A stretch of 64,000 nt of DNA, from the NCBI GenBank assembly GCA_002386525.1, contig DGIS01000015.1, forward strand, positions 21,554 to 85,553. Reading direction: 5' to 3'. The stretch is from Sphingobacterium sp. UBA4616. GTDB lineage: Bacteria > Bacteroidota > Bacteroidia > Sphingobacteriales > Sphingobacteriaceae. Below the pieces are notes generated by a model, which searched no databases, was not told the DNA's origin, and saw only the letters and a list, made by a program, of their open reading frames with translations. Position numbers and translations under genes: made by a program. Shown one piece after another: positions 1-9,891 of the stretch (positions are counted from its first letter, which is position 1; every line of letters begins with the position of its first letter).

Positions 1-2493
1 ATTGACTATTCCATGTCTGTCATTGTATCAAGAGCGCTTCCTGATGCACGTGATGGCATGAAACCAGTACACAGACGTGTTCTTTATGGAATGCTGGACT
101 TAGGGGTTACCAGTGGCAAGCCTTACAAAAAGTCTGCCCGTATCGTTGGTGACGTATTAGGTAAGTATCACCCGCATGGTGATTCATCCGTTTATGACAC
201 CATGGTTCGTATGGCTCAAGATTGGAGTTTACGCTATCCGTTGGTAGACGGCCAAGGTAACTACGGTTCTATTGACGGTGATCCTCCTGCGGCCATGCGT
301 TATACCGAAGCAAGATTAAAGAAAATTGCTGAAGAAATGCTATCCGATATCAACAAAGATACTGTTGATTTTCAAAATAACTTTGATGACTCTTTACAAG
401 AGCCGACCGTGCTCCCTACTCGTATTCCCAATCTTCTTGTCAATGGGGCATCTGGTATTGCAGTCGGTATGGCTACGAATATGGCGCCGCATAACCTTAC
501 CGAGGTTATCGATGGTACGGTAGCGTTCATTGAGAACCGCGATATCGAGATAGCCGAACTGATGCAACATATCAAAGGCCCTGACTTCCCTACGGGTGCA
601 CTTATCTATGGTTATGCGGGTGTTCAAGATGCCTGTAATACAGGACGCGGCCGGATTGTCATGCGGGCGAAAGCAGAGATAGAAGCAACTAAATCTGGGC
701 GGGAACAGATTATCGTAACCGAAATTCCCTATCAAGTGAACAAGGCCAACATGATCGAGCGTACGGCCGAATTAGTGAACGAAAAGAAATTAGAAGGTAT
801 ATCAGCCATCCGTGATGAATCTGATCGGACAGGTATGCGCATTGTATACGATATCAAACGTGATGCAAACGCAAACGTTGTTTTAAACAACCTGTTTAAA
901 TACACTGCACTACAGACCTCTTTTTCAGTTAATAACATCGCTTTAGTTAAAGGAAGACCTGTCCTCATGAATCTGAAAGATATGATTCATGAATTTGTGG
1001 AACATAGGCATGATGTCATCGTCAGACGTACACGCTATGAATTGGCTGAAGCGGAAAAACGCGCGCATATCTTAGAGGGATATTTGATTGCGTTGGATCA
1101 TTTAGACGAGGTAATCAAATTAATCCGTAACTCCGAAACACCTGAAGATGCTCGTGTTGGATTAATGGAGAAATTTGGTCTTTCTGATCTTCAGGCCCGT
1201 GCAATTCTTGATATGACTTTACGTCGTCTTACTGGTCTGGAACGGGATAAGATCAAAGAAGAATATGCTGAATTGATGAAAACAATCGACTATTTAAAAT
1301 CAATTTTAGAAGACGAAGATCTTCGGATGAAGATTATCAAAGATGAGTTGATTGAGATCAAAGAAAAATATGGGGACGAACGTAGATCACAGATTGTACA
1401 CTCTGCTGAAGATATGCGTATGGAAGATTTTATCGATGATGAAGAAATCGTGATTACAATCTCCCACAATAGTTACGTCAAACGTACTCCACTATCCGAA
1501 TACAAGCGTCAGGGCCGCGGCGGTCGTGGATCTATCGGTACGAATACACGTGAGGAAGATTTTACGGAGCACATCATTACAGCATCTGCACATAATTATA
1601 TGCTCCTATTCACCGAAGCTGGGCGTTGTTTCTGGTTGAGAGCTTTTGAAATTCCGGAAGGAAGCCGCACCTCGAGAGGTCGTGCACTGCAAAATATTAT
1701 CAACGTTCCAAAAGAGGAGAAAATAAAGGCGTTCATTTTAGTGAAGAATTTGAAAGACCAAGATTATCTGGAAAACAACTTCATCATTATGTGTACTAAG
1801 AAAGGTACCATCAAAAAGACGTCGTTAGAAGCTTATTCCCGTCCAAGAGCGAATGGTATAAACGCAATTAACATCAATGAAGGAGACCAGTTGATTGAAG
1901 CTTGTTTAACTACTGGAAGTAGCGAAATCGTTATGGCGCTTCGTTCTGGTAGAGCCATTCGTTTTAACGAGTCTACCGTCCGACCAATGGGAAGAACTGC
2001 GACTGGGGTACGTGGTATCACATTATCAACTGAAAGTGATGAAGTGATTGGCATGATTAGTGTGAATGATTCTGAAACAACTGTATTGGTCGTTTCAGAA
2101 AAAGGATATGGAAAACGTACAGACATCGAAGATTATCGGGTTACCAATCGTGGTGGTAAAGGTGTAAAAACCATCAATGTCACTGATAAAACAGGCGAGC
2201 TCGTTGCCATAAAAGGCGTAACAGACGCTGAAGATTTGATGATTATCAATAAATCTGGCATCGTTATCCGTATCGCAGTTGAAGGATTAAGGGTGATGGG
2301 TCGAGCCACGCAGGGTGTAAGGCTCATTAATTTAAAAGATAACGATGAGATCGCCTCTATTACTAAAGTCGATCGTGAAGAAGAACTAGAAGAGTCTGGC
2401 TTGACTGAAGAGTTAACCGATAACGACGATTCTACTTCGGAAGAGAACAAGGAATCAAACTCCGAAGAAAGCACGGAATCAAACGAAGAATAA
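1..2493 (+). CDS. gyrA: DNA gyrase subunit A (5' end cut by window edge)
   Basis: This is the breakage-reunion subunit of DNA gyrase, which introduces negative supercoils together with GyrB. The reading frame is open from base 1 (residues I-D-Y-S precede the first visible Met at 13), and that Met aligns with residue 26 of E. coli GyrA, so about 20 N-terminal residues lie outside the window. Counting from the Met at 13, the catalytic tyrosine is Y97 in [10 protein letters not shown] (E. coli Y122). The quinolone-determining positions are S58 and D62 (E. coli S83 and D87), which is the susceptible-type combination. A GyrA-box-like QGRGGRG starts the C-terminal beta-pinwheel. The protein ends in an acidic, Ser/Glu-rich tail. 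The gene lies 7 bp ahead of a TPR gene and probably shares its transcript. Confidence 0.97.
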   Translation: MDYSMSVIVSRALPDARDGMKPVHRRVLYGMLDLGVTSGKPYKKSARIVGDVLGKYHPHGDSSVYDTMVRMAQDWSLRYPLVDGQGNYGSIDGDPPAAMRYTEARLKKIAEEMLSDINKDTVDFQNNFDDSLQEPTVLPTRIPNLLVNGASGIAVGMATNMAPHNLTEVIDGTVAFIENRDIEIAELMQHIKGPDFPTGALIYGYAGVQDACNTGRGRIVMRAKAEIEATKSGREQIIVTEIPYQVNKANMIERTAELVNEKKLEGISAIRDESDRTGMRIVYDIKRDANANVVLNNLFKYTALQTSFSVNNIALVKGRPVLMNLKDMIHEFVEHRHDVIVRRTRYELAEAEKRAHILEGYLIALDHLDEVIKLIRNSETPEDARVGLMEKFGLSDLQARAILDMTLRRLTGLERDKIKEEYAELMKTIDYLKSILEDEDLRMKIIKDELIEIKEKYGDERRSQIVHSAEDMRMEDFIDDEEIVITISHNSYVKRTPLSEYKRQGRGGRGSIGTNTREEDFTEHIITASAHNYMLLFTEAGRCFWLRAFEIPEGSRTSRGRALQNIINVPKEEKIKAFILVKNLKDQDYLENNFIIMCTKKGTIKKTSLEAYSRPRANGINAININEGDQLIEACLTTGSSEIVMALRSGRAIRFNESTVRPMGRTATGVRGITLSTESDEVIGMISVNDSETTVLVVSEKGYGKRTDIEDYRVTNRGGKGVKTINVTDKTGELVAIKGVTDAEDLMIINKSGIVIRIAVEGLRVMGRATQGVRLINLKDNDEIASITKVDREEELEESGLTEELTDNDDSTSEENKESNSEESTESNEE

Positions 2494-2500
2494 TTGACTA

Positions 2501-3601
2501 ATGAAAAACTTACTGATATCATTTTTAATATCTGCAAGTAGTTTAACTGTTGTTGCCCAATCCAATTTGAAAGAGGGCAGCAACAGTTTTGCTTTATATA
2601 CCAAAACCGGCGAGTTCAAAAATCTTGAAAACGCACGGAAATTTGCAGACGCGGCTTTTCAGTCAAGGAAGGATTCTGCTTCTGTTAACAATAATCTCTT
2701 AAGAGCACTGGTGTATAGTTCCTTGGCGGTTGCAGACTCAACAAGGAAGCAGCAATATAAGATGGATCCTATTGATATATCCATCAAATCACTTAAGCTT
2801 CTGGATCAAAAAAAAGCACGCCGAAATTTTCCTGCTGAAATGGACTATATTCGTCAAAATCTCGCTGGGGCCATCTCCTATCAAGCGGGCATTGCTTTAA
2901 AGGATGGTAAATTTGATAAAGCTTATAAATCATATCTTCGAATAGATTCTCTTGGATTCAAAAATAATGATCTTAAATATAATCTCGCCGTACTCTCGGG
3001 TAAGAATAAAGATTATATAAACTCGATCAAGTATTATAATGAACTTATTAAGAGTGAACAACCTAAGCCCAATTACTTTCTTGAATTGGCACATATTTAT
3101 TCTCTTGGAGGTACTAAACAGGATGTTTTAAACGTTCTTGAAAAAGGACATGTTGCATTTCCTGAAAATAAACAGATACTTTTTAGGTTGATTGATGTCT
3201 ACTCGGCTAATCATTCTTATGATGCAATACTCAATGTTATCGCTGACGCTATCCGTTTGGAGCCAGAAAATGTGGAATTGAACTATATCGCCGGCTATTC
3301 CTACGAAAATGCCAATGATATCAAAAAGGCGAAGGAATATTATAATAACGTATTGCGATTGGATCCGAATAATTACGAGTCTAATCTTGCCTTGGGGCTA
3401 ATCAATCTGGAAACTTTATTAAAGGAACCTACGAATCAGGATATACAAGAATTAACTATTGAATACCTGTTGAAAGCAAATGAAATAAAACCTTATGATG
3501 TTAATGCGCTCAAAGCCTTGGCTAAATATTATACGCTCATTGACGATGCATCGCAATTAGACAGGGTGAATTTATTATTGAATCAATTAACAGTTAAATA
3601 G
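2501..3601 (+). CDS. Exported tetratricopeptide-repeat protein
   Basis: This 366-aa protein has an N-terminal signal peptide (residues 1-19, ending VVA before QS) and then helical repeats typical of TPRs. The clearest repeat is near residues 255-300, where a typical ALxLdPnn pattern (VLRLDPNNYESNLALGLI) is visible. It is probably periplasmic and serves as a protein-binding scaffold; no enzymatic motif is seen. It starts 7 bp after the gyrA stop and ends 2 bp before the next TPR gene, so the three genes look co-transcribed. The two TPR proteins resemble each other in architecture, which suggests an old duplication. The partner or process is unknown. Confidence 0.85.
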   Translation: MKNLLISFLISASSLTVVAQSNLKEGSNSFALYTKTGEFKNLENARKFADAAFQSRKDSASVNNNLLRALVYSSLAVADSTRKQQYKMDPIDISIKSLKLLDQKKARRNFPAEMDYIRQNLAGAISYQAGIALKDGKFDKAYKSYLRIDSLGFKNNDLKYNLAVLSGKNKDYINSIKYYNELIKSEQPKPNYFLELAHIYSLGGTKQDVLNVLEKGHVAFPENKQILFRLIDVYSANHSYDAILNVIADAIRLEPENVELNYIAGYSYENANDIKKAKEYYNNVLRLDPNNYESNLALGLINLETLLKEPTNQDIQELTIEYLLKANEIKPYDVNALKALAKYYTLIDDASQLDRVNLLLNQLTVK

Positions 3602-3603
3602 AT

Positions 3604-4776
3604 ATGAATTTAAAATCTCTATTATTATTAGCCGCAATGGGTACTGTATGTACCTCAGTTTCCTTTGCGCAAACCGGTAATATAAAAAAGGCGAAAACTG
3701 GCATGGCAAAATTTCAGGAATTGAAAGATGCTGGCACGGTGCAGTTGGGTTTGCCCAACCTGAAATCTGCAAAGGAAGCTATTGATGCTGCCGTAATCAA
3801 CGAAAAAACGAAAGATAACGCCGAAGCATGGACAGTATATGCGTTAGTAAATGCTAATCTATCGACAATTGATAAATCTTCTGAATTGGCAAAATTGGCT
3901 GAAGATGGAATTGCTAAAGCAAAACAACTGGATACAGATGGTGCCAATAAGGCGAACATTACGGTTGCAGAACAAATCTTAGGGCAATATAACTTCAATT
4001 TAGGTGCAGAAGAATATCAAGCTCAAAAATATGCTGATTCGTATAGTTCTTTTACAAAAGCATTGACCTATCTTCCTGGCGATACGTTAGTGACCTATTA
4101 CAGTGGGGTTGCGGCATTATCTAACAAAGATTATAAAAATGCAATTGAACGCTACAAAGAATTGATTCCAAGAAAAGATTTCTCTTCGCATAAAACAATT
4201 ATGGTAGACTTACCTAAGTTGTATCTATCGATGCAGGATACAACATCTGCACTGGAATATGCAAAAAAAGCAGCTGAAGCTTATCCTGACGACAACGCAG
4301 CAATGACCCAGAATATTGAGCTGAATTTAATTACAGGTCATGAAAAGGAAACAATTGATGCTATTACAGCGCAGTTAGCGAAAGATCCTAACAATAAAAG
4401 CTTAAATTATTACCTAGGTATTGCTCAATCTTCTGCAAAGAATGATGAGGCGGCAGTTGCAGCATATAAGAAAGCATTGGAAATTGATCCAAACTTTTTT
4501 GAGGCAAATACTAATTTGGCCATCACACTGATGAACAAAACACGTGAAAAATTAAATGTTGTTAATAATAATAGAAAGTTAACACAGGCACAGTATGATG
4601 CTGAATTAAATAAGATTAAAGCCGAATTAAAGCCAGTGCTTCCTTATTTAGAAAAAGCAGTTTCTTTGCAGCCTAAAAATGTAGATGCATTAACAAATTT
4701 GAAGAACTATTATATTTTTATGCAGGATGAGGCTAAAACTGCCGAAATCAATGCTAAAATCAAAGAAGTAGAATAA
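3604..4776 (+). CDS. Exported tetratricopeptide-repeat protein, second copy
   Basis: This is a 390-aa protein with a signal peptide (MNLKSLLLLAAMGTVCTSVS, cleavage near FAQ) followed by TPR-like helix pairs. The repeats near residues 135-185 and 265-305 (AAVAAYKKALEIDPNFFEANTNLA) are canonical. It is Lys- and Ala-rich and should sit in the periplasm as a scaffold. It begins 2 bp after the upstream TPR gene, which indicates translational coupling, and a strong hairpin terminator follows at 4791-4829. No catalytic residues are visible and I do not know its specific role. Placement behind gyrA says nothing obvious about function. Confidence 0.85.
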   Translation: MNLKSLLLLAAMGTVCTSVSFAQTGNIKKAKTGMAKFQELKDAGTVQLGLPNLKSAKEAIDAAVINEKTKDNAEAWTVYALVNANLSTIDKSSELAKLAEDGIAKAKQLDTDGANKANITVAEQILGQYNFNLGAEEYQAQKYADSYSSFTKALTYLPGDTLVTYYSGVAALSNKDYKNAIERYKELIPRKDFSSHKTIMVDLPKLYLSMQDTTSALEYAKKAAEAYPDDNAAMTQNIELNLITGHEKETIDAITAQLAKDPNNKSLNYYLGIAQSSAKNDEAAVAAYKKALEIDPNFFEANTNLAITLMNKTREKLNVVNNNRKLTQAQYDAELNKIKAELKPVLPYLEKAVSLQPKNVDALTNLKNYYIFMQDEAKTAEINAKIKEVE

Positions 4777-4790
4777 AAAATAAACTTCAT

Positions 4791-4829
4791 AAAAAAAAAC
4801 CGCATCTTATGTGATGCGGGTTTTTTTTA
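4791..4829. terminator. Bidirectional rho-independent terminator
   Basis: A 7-bp stem CCGCATC/GATGCGG (4800-4806 and 4813-4819) is flanked by an A-run on the left and a T-run on the right. It can therefore end both the TPR operon (+) and the FKBP gene (-), which converge here. Confidence 0.9.
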
Positions 4830-4845
4830 TGAAAGTTTATTTGCA

Positions 4846-5283
4846 TTAAGCTAAAATGGCAATTAACTCAATCTGAAACAATAAAGTACATTGCCCTCCT
4901 TTTCCAGGAACCAACTCCTCTTTTCCGTAAGCCAAATTTGGTGGAAGGTATACCTCCCAAATAGACCCGACAGGCATCATTGAAATTGCTTCTTGCCATC
5001 CCACGATCAGTTCATTGATGTAGAACGTTTCGGGCCGCTTTCGCTTATAGGAACTATCGAATACCGTTCCGTCTAAGAGTTCACCCTTGTAATGACAAAT
5101 AACCTTTGCGGACTTTTTGGGTATCTGCCCGCCTCCTTTTGTCAATACCCTATAGTGCAAGCCCGAAGCGCATACAACGACACCTTCTTGATGTGCGTGC
5201 ATTTCCAAAAATATCTTTCCCGCCTCACTATTTCTTTCTGCCAGTCCCGTGGAATTTAACTTGTTTTTCTTTTTCTGAACCAA
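4846..5283 (-). CDS. FKBP-type peptidyl-prolyl isomerase
   Basis: This 145-aa protein catalyses proline cis-trans isomerisation. Residues ~1-40 (GLAERNSEAGKIFL) match the short helical lead-in found before many FKBP domains. The FKBP fold follows from GLHYRVL, with the conserved YKGELLDGTVFDSSY, the GWQEAISMMPVGS segment, and the LAYG of the active-site wall. No signal peptide or lipobox is seen, so it is probably cytoplasmic, unlike the many exported FKBPs of Bacteroidota. The start is unusual: no ATG lies upstream before an in-frame stop, and the lead-in needs codons upstream of the internal ATG at 5202, so TTG at 5283 is chosen. Confidence 0.88.
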   Translation of the reverse strand: MVQKKKNKLNSTGLAERNSEAGKIFLEMHAHQEGVVVCASGLHYRVLTKGGGQIPKKSAKVICHYKGELLDGTVFDSSYKRKRPETFYINELIVGWQEAISMMPVGSIWEVYLPPNLAYGKEELVPGKGGQCTLLFQIELIAILA

Positions 5284-5396
5284 AATTTGATTGATTAAAA
5301 TTCAATATTATTACCTACTCTTTATACGACCAAAATAACATCTTTTTGTTCTTTTTACGAAGAAAGAATACGTTTTTGTTCATTGTAGAAAATCGG

Positions 5397-5807
5397 TTAC
5401 AACAACTCTGCATTTAACGTTTTTTCAAACGTAAATGCCCTACTTACGGGGCAGTTCTCTTTAGCCTTCTGCGCTATTGTCTGAAAATTAGATTCGTCTA
5501 TTGAAGGAACTTTCGCTTTCAACTCCAGTTCAGACCGTACAATCGAGCCATTTTCCATCACAATTGTTGATACAGTTGTCAACTCATCAGGAACAAAACC
5601 TTCTTCAGAAAGATAGGCGCTCAATTGCATGGTAAAACATCCTGCATGCGCTGCAGCCAATAACTCTTCAGGATTTGTTCCAACACCATTTTCAAACCGC
5701 GTTGAATATGAATACTGGGTGTGATCTAATACTGTACTATCGGTAGTCAGGCTACCTTTTCCTTCTTTAAGATTGCCATTCCATTGGGCTGTTGCTTTTC
5801 TTTTCAT
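5397..5807 (-). CDS. OsmC/Ohr-family peroxiredoxin
   Basis: This 136-aa protein belongs to the OsmC family of thiol peroxidases that reduce organic hydroperoxides in the cytoplasm. The two conserved redox cysteines are present: C57 in [12 protein letters not shown] and C119 in ENCPVSRAF. The start [18 protein letters not shown] and the phrase [12 protein letters not shown] are typical of the OsmC branch, as opposed to Ohr. The length is normal. It is a single-gene transcript with a clear gap on both sides. I see no OxyR- or OhrR-like regulator next to it. Confidence 0.92.
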   Translation of the reverse strand: MKRKATAQWNGNLKEGKGSLTTDSTVLDHTQYSYSTRFENGVGTNPEELLAAAHAGCFTMQLSAYLSEEGFVPDELTTVSTIVMENGSIVRSELELKAKVPSIDESNFQTIAQKAKENCPVSRAFTFEKTLNAELL

Positions 5808-5986
5808 GTTTTCTACGATAATTATTTAAACTAATTTTATAACATAAATTTTCCCTGTCGGCTGTTCTAGCACTTCAGATACTTTTATAGAACAAATGGC
5901 TGTTCAAAAAGTTGTATTCCATTTCACAAATTCGTGTCGCACTCCCAGCAATTGATACGTTAACTATCTTATTAAAAACTAAACTC

Positions 5987-6238
5987 ATGAATAAACTATC
6001 CTTTCTTTTTATCGTTGTATCTATGCTCTTCTCATGCAGAACTCGTCAACTTGAGCAGCAGGTTTTAATACAAGACTGCCCCGAAGAAAAAATAGTAAAC
6101 AAAATCCCTGGCCCCCCAGTAAAGGGCGAGGTCGAAAAAATTTATTACATCTACCAGGGTAAAAGAGTTTCCCCAAAACAATTTGATCAACAATGGCTCG
6201 AAAAGAATTGTGATATTAAAGAGACAGTTGTTTATTGA
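5987..6238 (+). CDS. Small predicted lipoprotein
   Basis: This is an 83-aa protein of unknown function. The start at 5987 is preferred over an in-frame start at 5912 because it gives a clean lipoprotein signal: MNKLSFLFIVVSMLFSC, with a lipobox cysteine at residue 17. The mature part is short and polar (QDCPEEKIVNKIPGPPVKGE) and ends with a second cysteine (NCDIKE). It is probably anchored in a membrane facing the periplasm. It has no recognised domain. The MFS gene begins 52 bp downstream but has its own promoter-like box. Confidence 0.65.
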   Translation: MNKLSFLFIVVSMLFSCRTRQLEQQVLIQDCPEEKIVNKIPGPPVKGEVEKIYYIYQGKRVSPKQFDQQWLEKNCDIKETVVY

Positions 6239-6267
6239 TTTAATTTCAAAAAATAAGCTTAAAGACG

Positions 6268-6275
6268 TATTTTTG
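6268..6275 (+). promoter_or_regulatory. Bacteroidota -7 box for the MFS gene
   Basis: TATTTTTG matches the TAnnTTTG consensus and lies 15 bp before the ATG at 6291. It supports 6291 over the in-frame upstream start at 6183, which would lie outside the transcript. No clear -33 element is seen. Confidence 0.5.
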
Positions 6276-6290
6276 CCTAAAATTTTTAAG

Positions 6291-7475
6291 ATGACAGTTT
6301 CTCTTCGGGAGGTCAATCAAAAGATTTTAGGCTATGTTTCTTTAACCTTCCTCGGTTATTTCACTATCGGCCTATCACTTGCTACCCTACCCATTTTTAT
6401 TCACCAGACTTTGGGATTTAATACAATTGTCGCCGGATTGGTCATTAGCATTCAATACATTGCTACTTTTTTACTTCGCGGTTATGCCGGAAAAATAGTT
6501 GACACAAAGGGCCCGAAAGTTTCTGTTTTGCGCAGTATGCTATTTTTTGCCATGTCTGGTGTCCTGCTTCTACTTGTTTTCCTATTTAAATCACAGCCCT
6601 TTATCAGTTTAGGACTTTTGGTAATCACCAGATTACTGACCGGAATTGCTGAGGGTATGGTCGGTGCCAGCCCTATAAATTGGGCTCTTATGGAACTTGG
6701 TGATGAGCATGCGGCTAAAGCGATCTCGTTCAACGGCATAGCGAGCTATGGCGCATTGGCCATTGGCGCTCCCTTAGGTGTCCTGATGGTAAATCATATC
6801 AGTTACGAAGCTTTAGGTGTGCTAACAATTGTTGTTGGTATACTTGGCTATGTATACTGCCGCTCAAAAACGCCTTACCGGGTTGTTCGAAAAAGGACCG
6901 AAAAGGTCAGCTTCAAACGGGTATTACTTTTAGTAGCTCCATTTGGAATCTGTCTTGCTTTGGGTGGACTTGGCTTCGGAAGCATTTCGACTTTCATGAC
7001 ACTCTATTATGAGCATTTTGACTGGCAAAACGGAGCGTCCTGTTTAACGGTATTTGGAATTTTCTTCATCTTGACCAGACTTGTATTCAACAAAGTTATT
7101 GATCAATATGGTGGTCTAAAAGTTGCACTGCTGAGTCTTTTTGTTGAATCATTAGGATTATTAACGATTGCTACAGTTATTAACCCTATTTGGACCTTAT
7201 TGGGGGCAGCATTGACCGGTCTTGGTTTTTCACTAGTCTTTCCTGCGCTTGGTGTTGAAGCGATTAAAAGAGTCGACCAAAGCCAACAGGGCTCGGCTTT
7301 AGCAGCCTATGGTCTATTTATTGATATTTCTTTGGGAATCACGGGGCCTCTGATCGGTTTTGTGGCAAACAATATGGGGATGGGCGCTATCTATCACTTT
7401 AGTTCAATTATGGTTGCTATTGGCTTTGCGGTGGTTGGAAACCTTATTTATACGAAAAGAAAAGCACTTGCTTAG
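6291..7475 (+). CDS. MFS transporter, YhhS/YfcJ-like
   Basis: This is a 394-aa, twelve-helix major facilitator permease in the inner membrane. The loop after helix 2 contains GYAGKIVDTKGPK, a variant of the MFS motif A (GxxxDxxGxr). The helix-4/5 region with MVGASPINWALMELGDEHAAKAISFNG resembles the E. coli YhhS/YfcJ group of exporters, whose substrates are poorly defined. The start at 6291 is chosen because of the -7 box at 6268-6275 and because the preceding in-frame residues are not membrane-like. A strong terminator follows at 7521-7563. The substrate cannot be read from sequence. Confidence 0.88.
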   Translation: MTVSLREVNQKILGYVSLTFLGYFTIGLSLATLPIFIHQTLGFNTIVAGLVISIQYIATFLLRGYAGKIVDTKGPKVSVLRSMLFFAMSGVLLLLVFLFKSQPFISLGLLVITRLLTGIAEGMVGASPINWALMELGDEHAAKAISFNGIASYGALAIGAPLGVLMVNHISYEALGVLTIVVGILGYVYCRSKTPYRVVRKRTEKVSFKRVLLLVAPFGICLALGGLGFGSISTFMTLYYEHFDWQNGASCLTVFGIFFILTRLVFNKVIDQYGGLKVALLSLFVESLGLLTIATVINPIWTLLGAALTGLGFSLVFPALGVEAIKRVDQSQQGSALAAYGLFIDISLGITGPLIGFVANNMGMGAIYHFSSIMVAIGFAVVGNLIYTKRKALA

Positions 7476-7520
7476 CGACAGCATAGGTCATAAAAGCGAT
7501 TTACAGAAGATATATTTCAT

Positions 7521-7563
7521 AAAAGAGCGGCTGAATTTTCACCTATCAGCCGCTCTTTTTTTA
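7521..7563. terminator. Rho-independent terminator between MFS gene and fabV
   Basis: A 10-bp stem GAGCGGCTGA/TCAGCCGCTC (7525-7534 and 7546-7555) is followed by a T-run and preceded by AAAA. It separates two convergent genes and may work both ways. Confidence 0.88.
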
Positions 7564-7579
7564 TGCTAATTCGTGTATT

Positions 7580-8782
7580 TTAGCTTTCAATGCTCGGCAC
7601 TCCAACAACTTCATTTGTATCAGCGTTGTAATCGATACCATCGAAATTGAATCCGAACAAATTGAAAAACTCATTGCGATAGCCTTCAATATCTGAAATT
7701 TCTGCTAAATTTTCAGTGGTTGCTTTTTCCCATAATGCTGCAACTTCTGCCTGAACATCCGGACGCATCTCCAAATCGTCAACACGAATACGGCCTTTTT
7801 CATCGAGGGAAACTTTTCCGTCAGCAGTATAAAGGCGCTCAGCGAATAAACGTTGCATTTGCTCAATTGTGCCTTCGTGGATACCTTTTTCTTTCATCAC
7901 TTTATACAAAAGAGAAATATACAAAGGAACAACAGGAATAGCCGAACTCGATTGCGTAACCAAGGCCTTGTTAACCGATACATAAGAAACACCATGAATA
8001 TCGCTCAAAATAGCATTTATTGCAGGCACTGTTCCTTCTAAATCGTCTTTGGCACGGCCAATAGTACCATTACGGTAAATTGGATAAGTAAGTTCAGGTC
8101 CTATATAAGAGTAGGCGACGGTTTTCGCGCCCTCAGCCAATACGCCTGCAGCTTTAAGATCTTCAATCCAGAATTTCCAGTCCTCTCCTCCCATTACTGC
8201 TACTGTATTAGCAATATCTTCTTCATTTTCGACAGGCTGAATGGTGATATCTGAAATTACACCTGTGTGAAAATCTACAGTCTTATTGGTAAAAGGCTCT
8301 TGTATTGGTTTCAAAACAGAAGCATGTGCGACACCAGTCTTGGGGTGAGTACGGCGTGGTGAAGCCAAACTGTAAACCACTAAATCAACCTGTCCTAAAT
8401 CTTTTTTAATAAGCTCGATAGTTTGCTTTTTCACTTCATCAGAAAAAGCATCCCCATTAATGCTTTTGGCATATAATCCCGCTTCATGCGCCTCTTTCTC
8501 AAAAGCTGCAGAATTGTACCATCCGGCAGTACCAGGTTTGCCTTCGGCTGCAGGTTTTTCGAAAAACACACCGATTGTAGCAGCTCCAGAACCAAATGCT
8601 GCCGAAATCCGAGATGCAATACCAAATCCAGTTGAAGCACCGATTACCAACACTTTTTTTGGTCCATTCGCGATTTCACCTTTGGATTTTACGTATTCAA
8701 TTTGATTTTTAATGTTTTGCGCAGCCCCTTGTGGATGCGAGGTTAAACAAATAAAACCTCTAGTTCTTGGTTGTATAATCAT
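7580..8782 (-). CDS. fabV: FabV-type trans-2-enoyl-ACP/CoA reductase (NADH)
   Basis: FabV carries out the last reduction in each cycle of fatty acid elongation, converting enoyl-ACP to acyl-ACP with NADH. It is a 400-aa SDR-superfamily enzyme, longer than FabI. The cofactor site is VLVIGASTGFGIA (residues 44-56). The catalytic pair has the FabV spacing Y-x8-K: Y236 and K245 in TYPIYRNGTIGRAKDD. The N-terminal MIIQPRTRGFICLTSHP is also characteristic. In other bacteria this family is far less sensitive to triclosan than FabI, which is family knowledge and not shown here. The gene is monocistronic. Confidence 0.96.
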   Translation of the reverse strand: MIIQPRTRGFICLTSHPQGAAQNIKNQIEYVKSKGEIANGPKKVLVIGASTGFGIASRISAAFGSGAATIGVFFEKPAAEGKPGTAGWYNSAAFEKEAHEAGLYAKSINGDAFSDEVKKQTIELIKKDLGQVDLVVYSLASPRRTHPKTGVAHASVLKPIQEPFTNKTVDFHTGVISDITIQPVENEEDIANTVAVMGGEDWKFWIEDLKAAGVLAEGAKTVAYSYIGPELTYPIYRNGTIGRAKDDLEGTVPAINAILSDIHGVSYVSVNKALVTQSSSAIPVVPLYISLLYKVMKEKGIHEGTIEQMQRLFAERLYTADGKVSLDEKGRIRVDDLEMRPDVQAEVAALWEKATTENLAEISDIEGYRNEFFNLFGFNFDGIDYNADTNEVVGVPSIES

Positions 8783-8943
8783 CTTGATTAATTTTCTTAC
8801 TACTTGTTTTATTGATTAGGCAAAATAAGGAATTTTAAATGAGAAAATCGTGATAAAAATCAATTACTTTTTGTTTCATTTTCAATTAAAGGGGCATTTG
8901 CTTACTTTCACAAATTGAAGTATACATCCTATTCACTTTAATT

Positions 8944-9882
8944 ATGCTTTTCCAATTTACACTAAAAAAGAATAAAAATAATGCTATCCTTCTAGGGACT
9001 TTAGCGGCGCTTTTCTTTGCCAGTACTTTTGTTCTCAATCGCATTATGGCCGTCTCCGGCGGAAGTTGGCAATGGACGGCCTCTTTACGTTTTATTTGGA
9101 TGTTACCCATATTGTTCGTTATCGTCGCTATCCGGGGAAATCTCCGTAGTTTATTGAAAGAAATAAGATCAAATGTAGTCCAATGGCTGCTGTGGAGTAC
9201 GATTGGTTTCGGTTTGTTCTATGCAACGCTAACCTTTGGTGCCAATTACGGCCCCTCTTGGCTCGTGGCGAGTACCTTCGAGTTTACCATCATTGCCGGT
9301 ATGTTCATTGGTTCTTTAATCGAGAAGAGGGGGTATCGAAAAGGAATATCAAAAGCTTCCTTCCTGTTTTCTATTATTATTTTTATCGGCATCCTTCTCA
9401 TGCAAATTGCGGAGGCTCAATCCACTTCGCTAAATACCATGCTGTTGGGGACAATTCCAGTATTGGTTGGTGCCATCGCCTACCCTTTAGGCAACCGTAA
9501 AATGATGAAAATATCAGGGAATAGACTAGATGCTTTTCAGCGCACGTTAGGCATGACAATCTGTAGTATGCCTTTTTGGATCGTGCTTAGTCTATTTGGC
9601 TATTCAGAAAATGGATTACCAACAGATAGTCAGCTTTTGCAAACCTTCCTAGTTGCGCTATGTTCGGGCGTGATAGCGACACTTTTATTTTTTACAGCGA
9701 CCGATCTTGTGCATCACGACCATAAGGCACTTGCTGCCGTAGAAGCCACCCAGGCGATGGAAGTTATTTTTACTTTAATTGGCGAAATCCTTATTTTACA
9801 TGCTGCACTTCCAAATGGCTATTCCTCCATTGGGATTGTCATGGTGGTTATGGGAATGATCTTACATAGCCGATCGGCCTGA
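8944..9882 (+). CDS. DMT-superfamily permease, multidrug-resistance efflux type
   Basis: This 312-aa protein has about ten hydrophobic helices and the two-fold repeat of drug/metabolite transporters. The first half (ILLGTLAALFFASTFVLNRIM, then GGSWQWTASLRFIWMLP) resembles the Pfam EmrE-like multidrug-efflux group more than the EamA exporters. The second half ends with a glutamate-containing helix near ALAAVEATQAMEVIFTLIGE. It sits in the inner membrane. It converges with the ABC exporter gene 9 bp downstream, with no clear hairpin between. Substrate unknown. Confidence 0.82.
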   Translation: MLFQFTLKKNKNNAILLGTLAALFFASTFVLNRIMAVSGGSWQWTASLRFIWMLPILFVIVAIRGNLRSLLKEIRSNVVQWLLWSTIGFGLFYATLTFGANYGPSWLVASTFEFTIIAGMFIGSLIEKRGYRKGISKASFLFSIIIFIGILLMQIAEAQSTSLNTMLLGTIPVLVGAIAYPLGNRKMMKISGNRLDAFQRTLGMTICSMPFWIVLSLFGYSENGLPTDSQLLQTFLVALCSGVIATLLFFTATDLVHHDHKALAAVEATQAMEVIFTLIGEILILHAALPNGYSSIGIVMVVMGMILHSRSA

Positions 9883-9891
9883 CCATAGTCT

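Noticed and set aside
1..12. GyrA appears to start at the Met at 13
   Set aside because: The frame is open to base 1 and the preceding residues I-D-Y-S match the conserved region before this Met in GyrA; the true start lies outside the window.
394..735. Open frame on the minus strand inside gyrA
   Set aside because: It lies wholly within gyrA on the other strand and has no recognisable protein features; it is a shadow of the real gene.
2133..2537. Ser-rich open frame on the minus strand across the gyrA end
   Set aside because: Its serine repeats are the complement of the acidic tail codons of GyrA, so it is an artefact of codon use.
6183..6290. N-terminal extension of the MFS transporter
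   Set aside because: It overlaps the lipoprotein gene, is not membrane-like, and a -7 box at 6268-6275 lies inside it.
9183..9500. Second frame inside the DMT permease gene
   Set aside because: It overlaps a well-supported membrane protein on the same strand and shows no coding character of its own.
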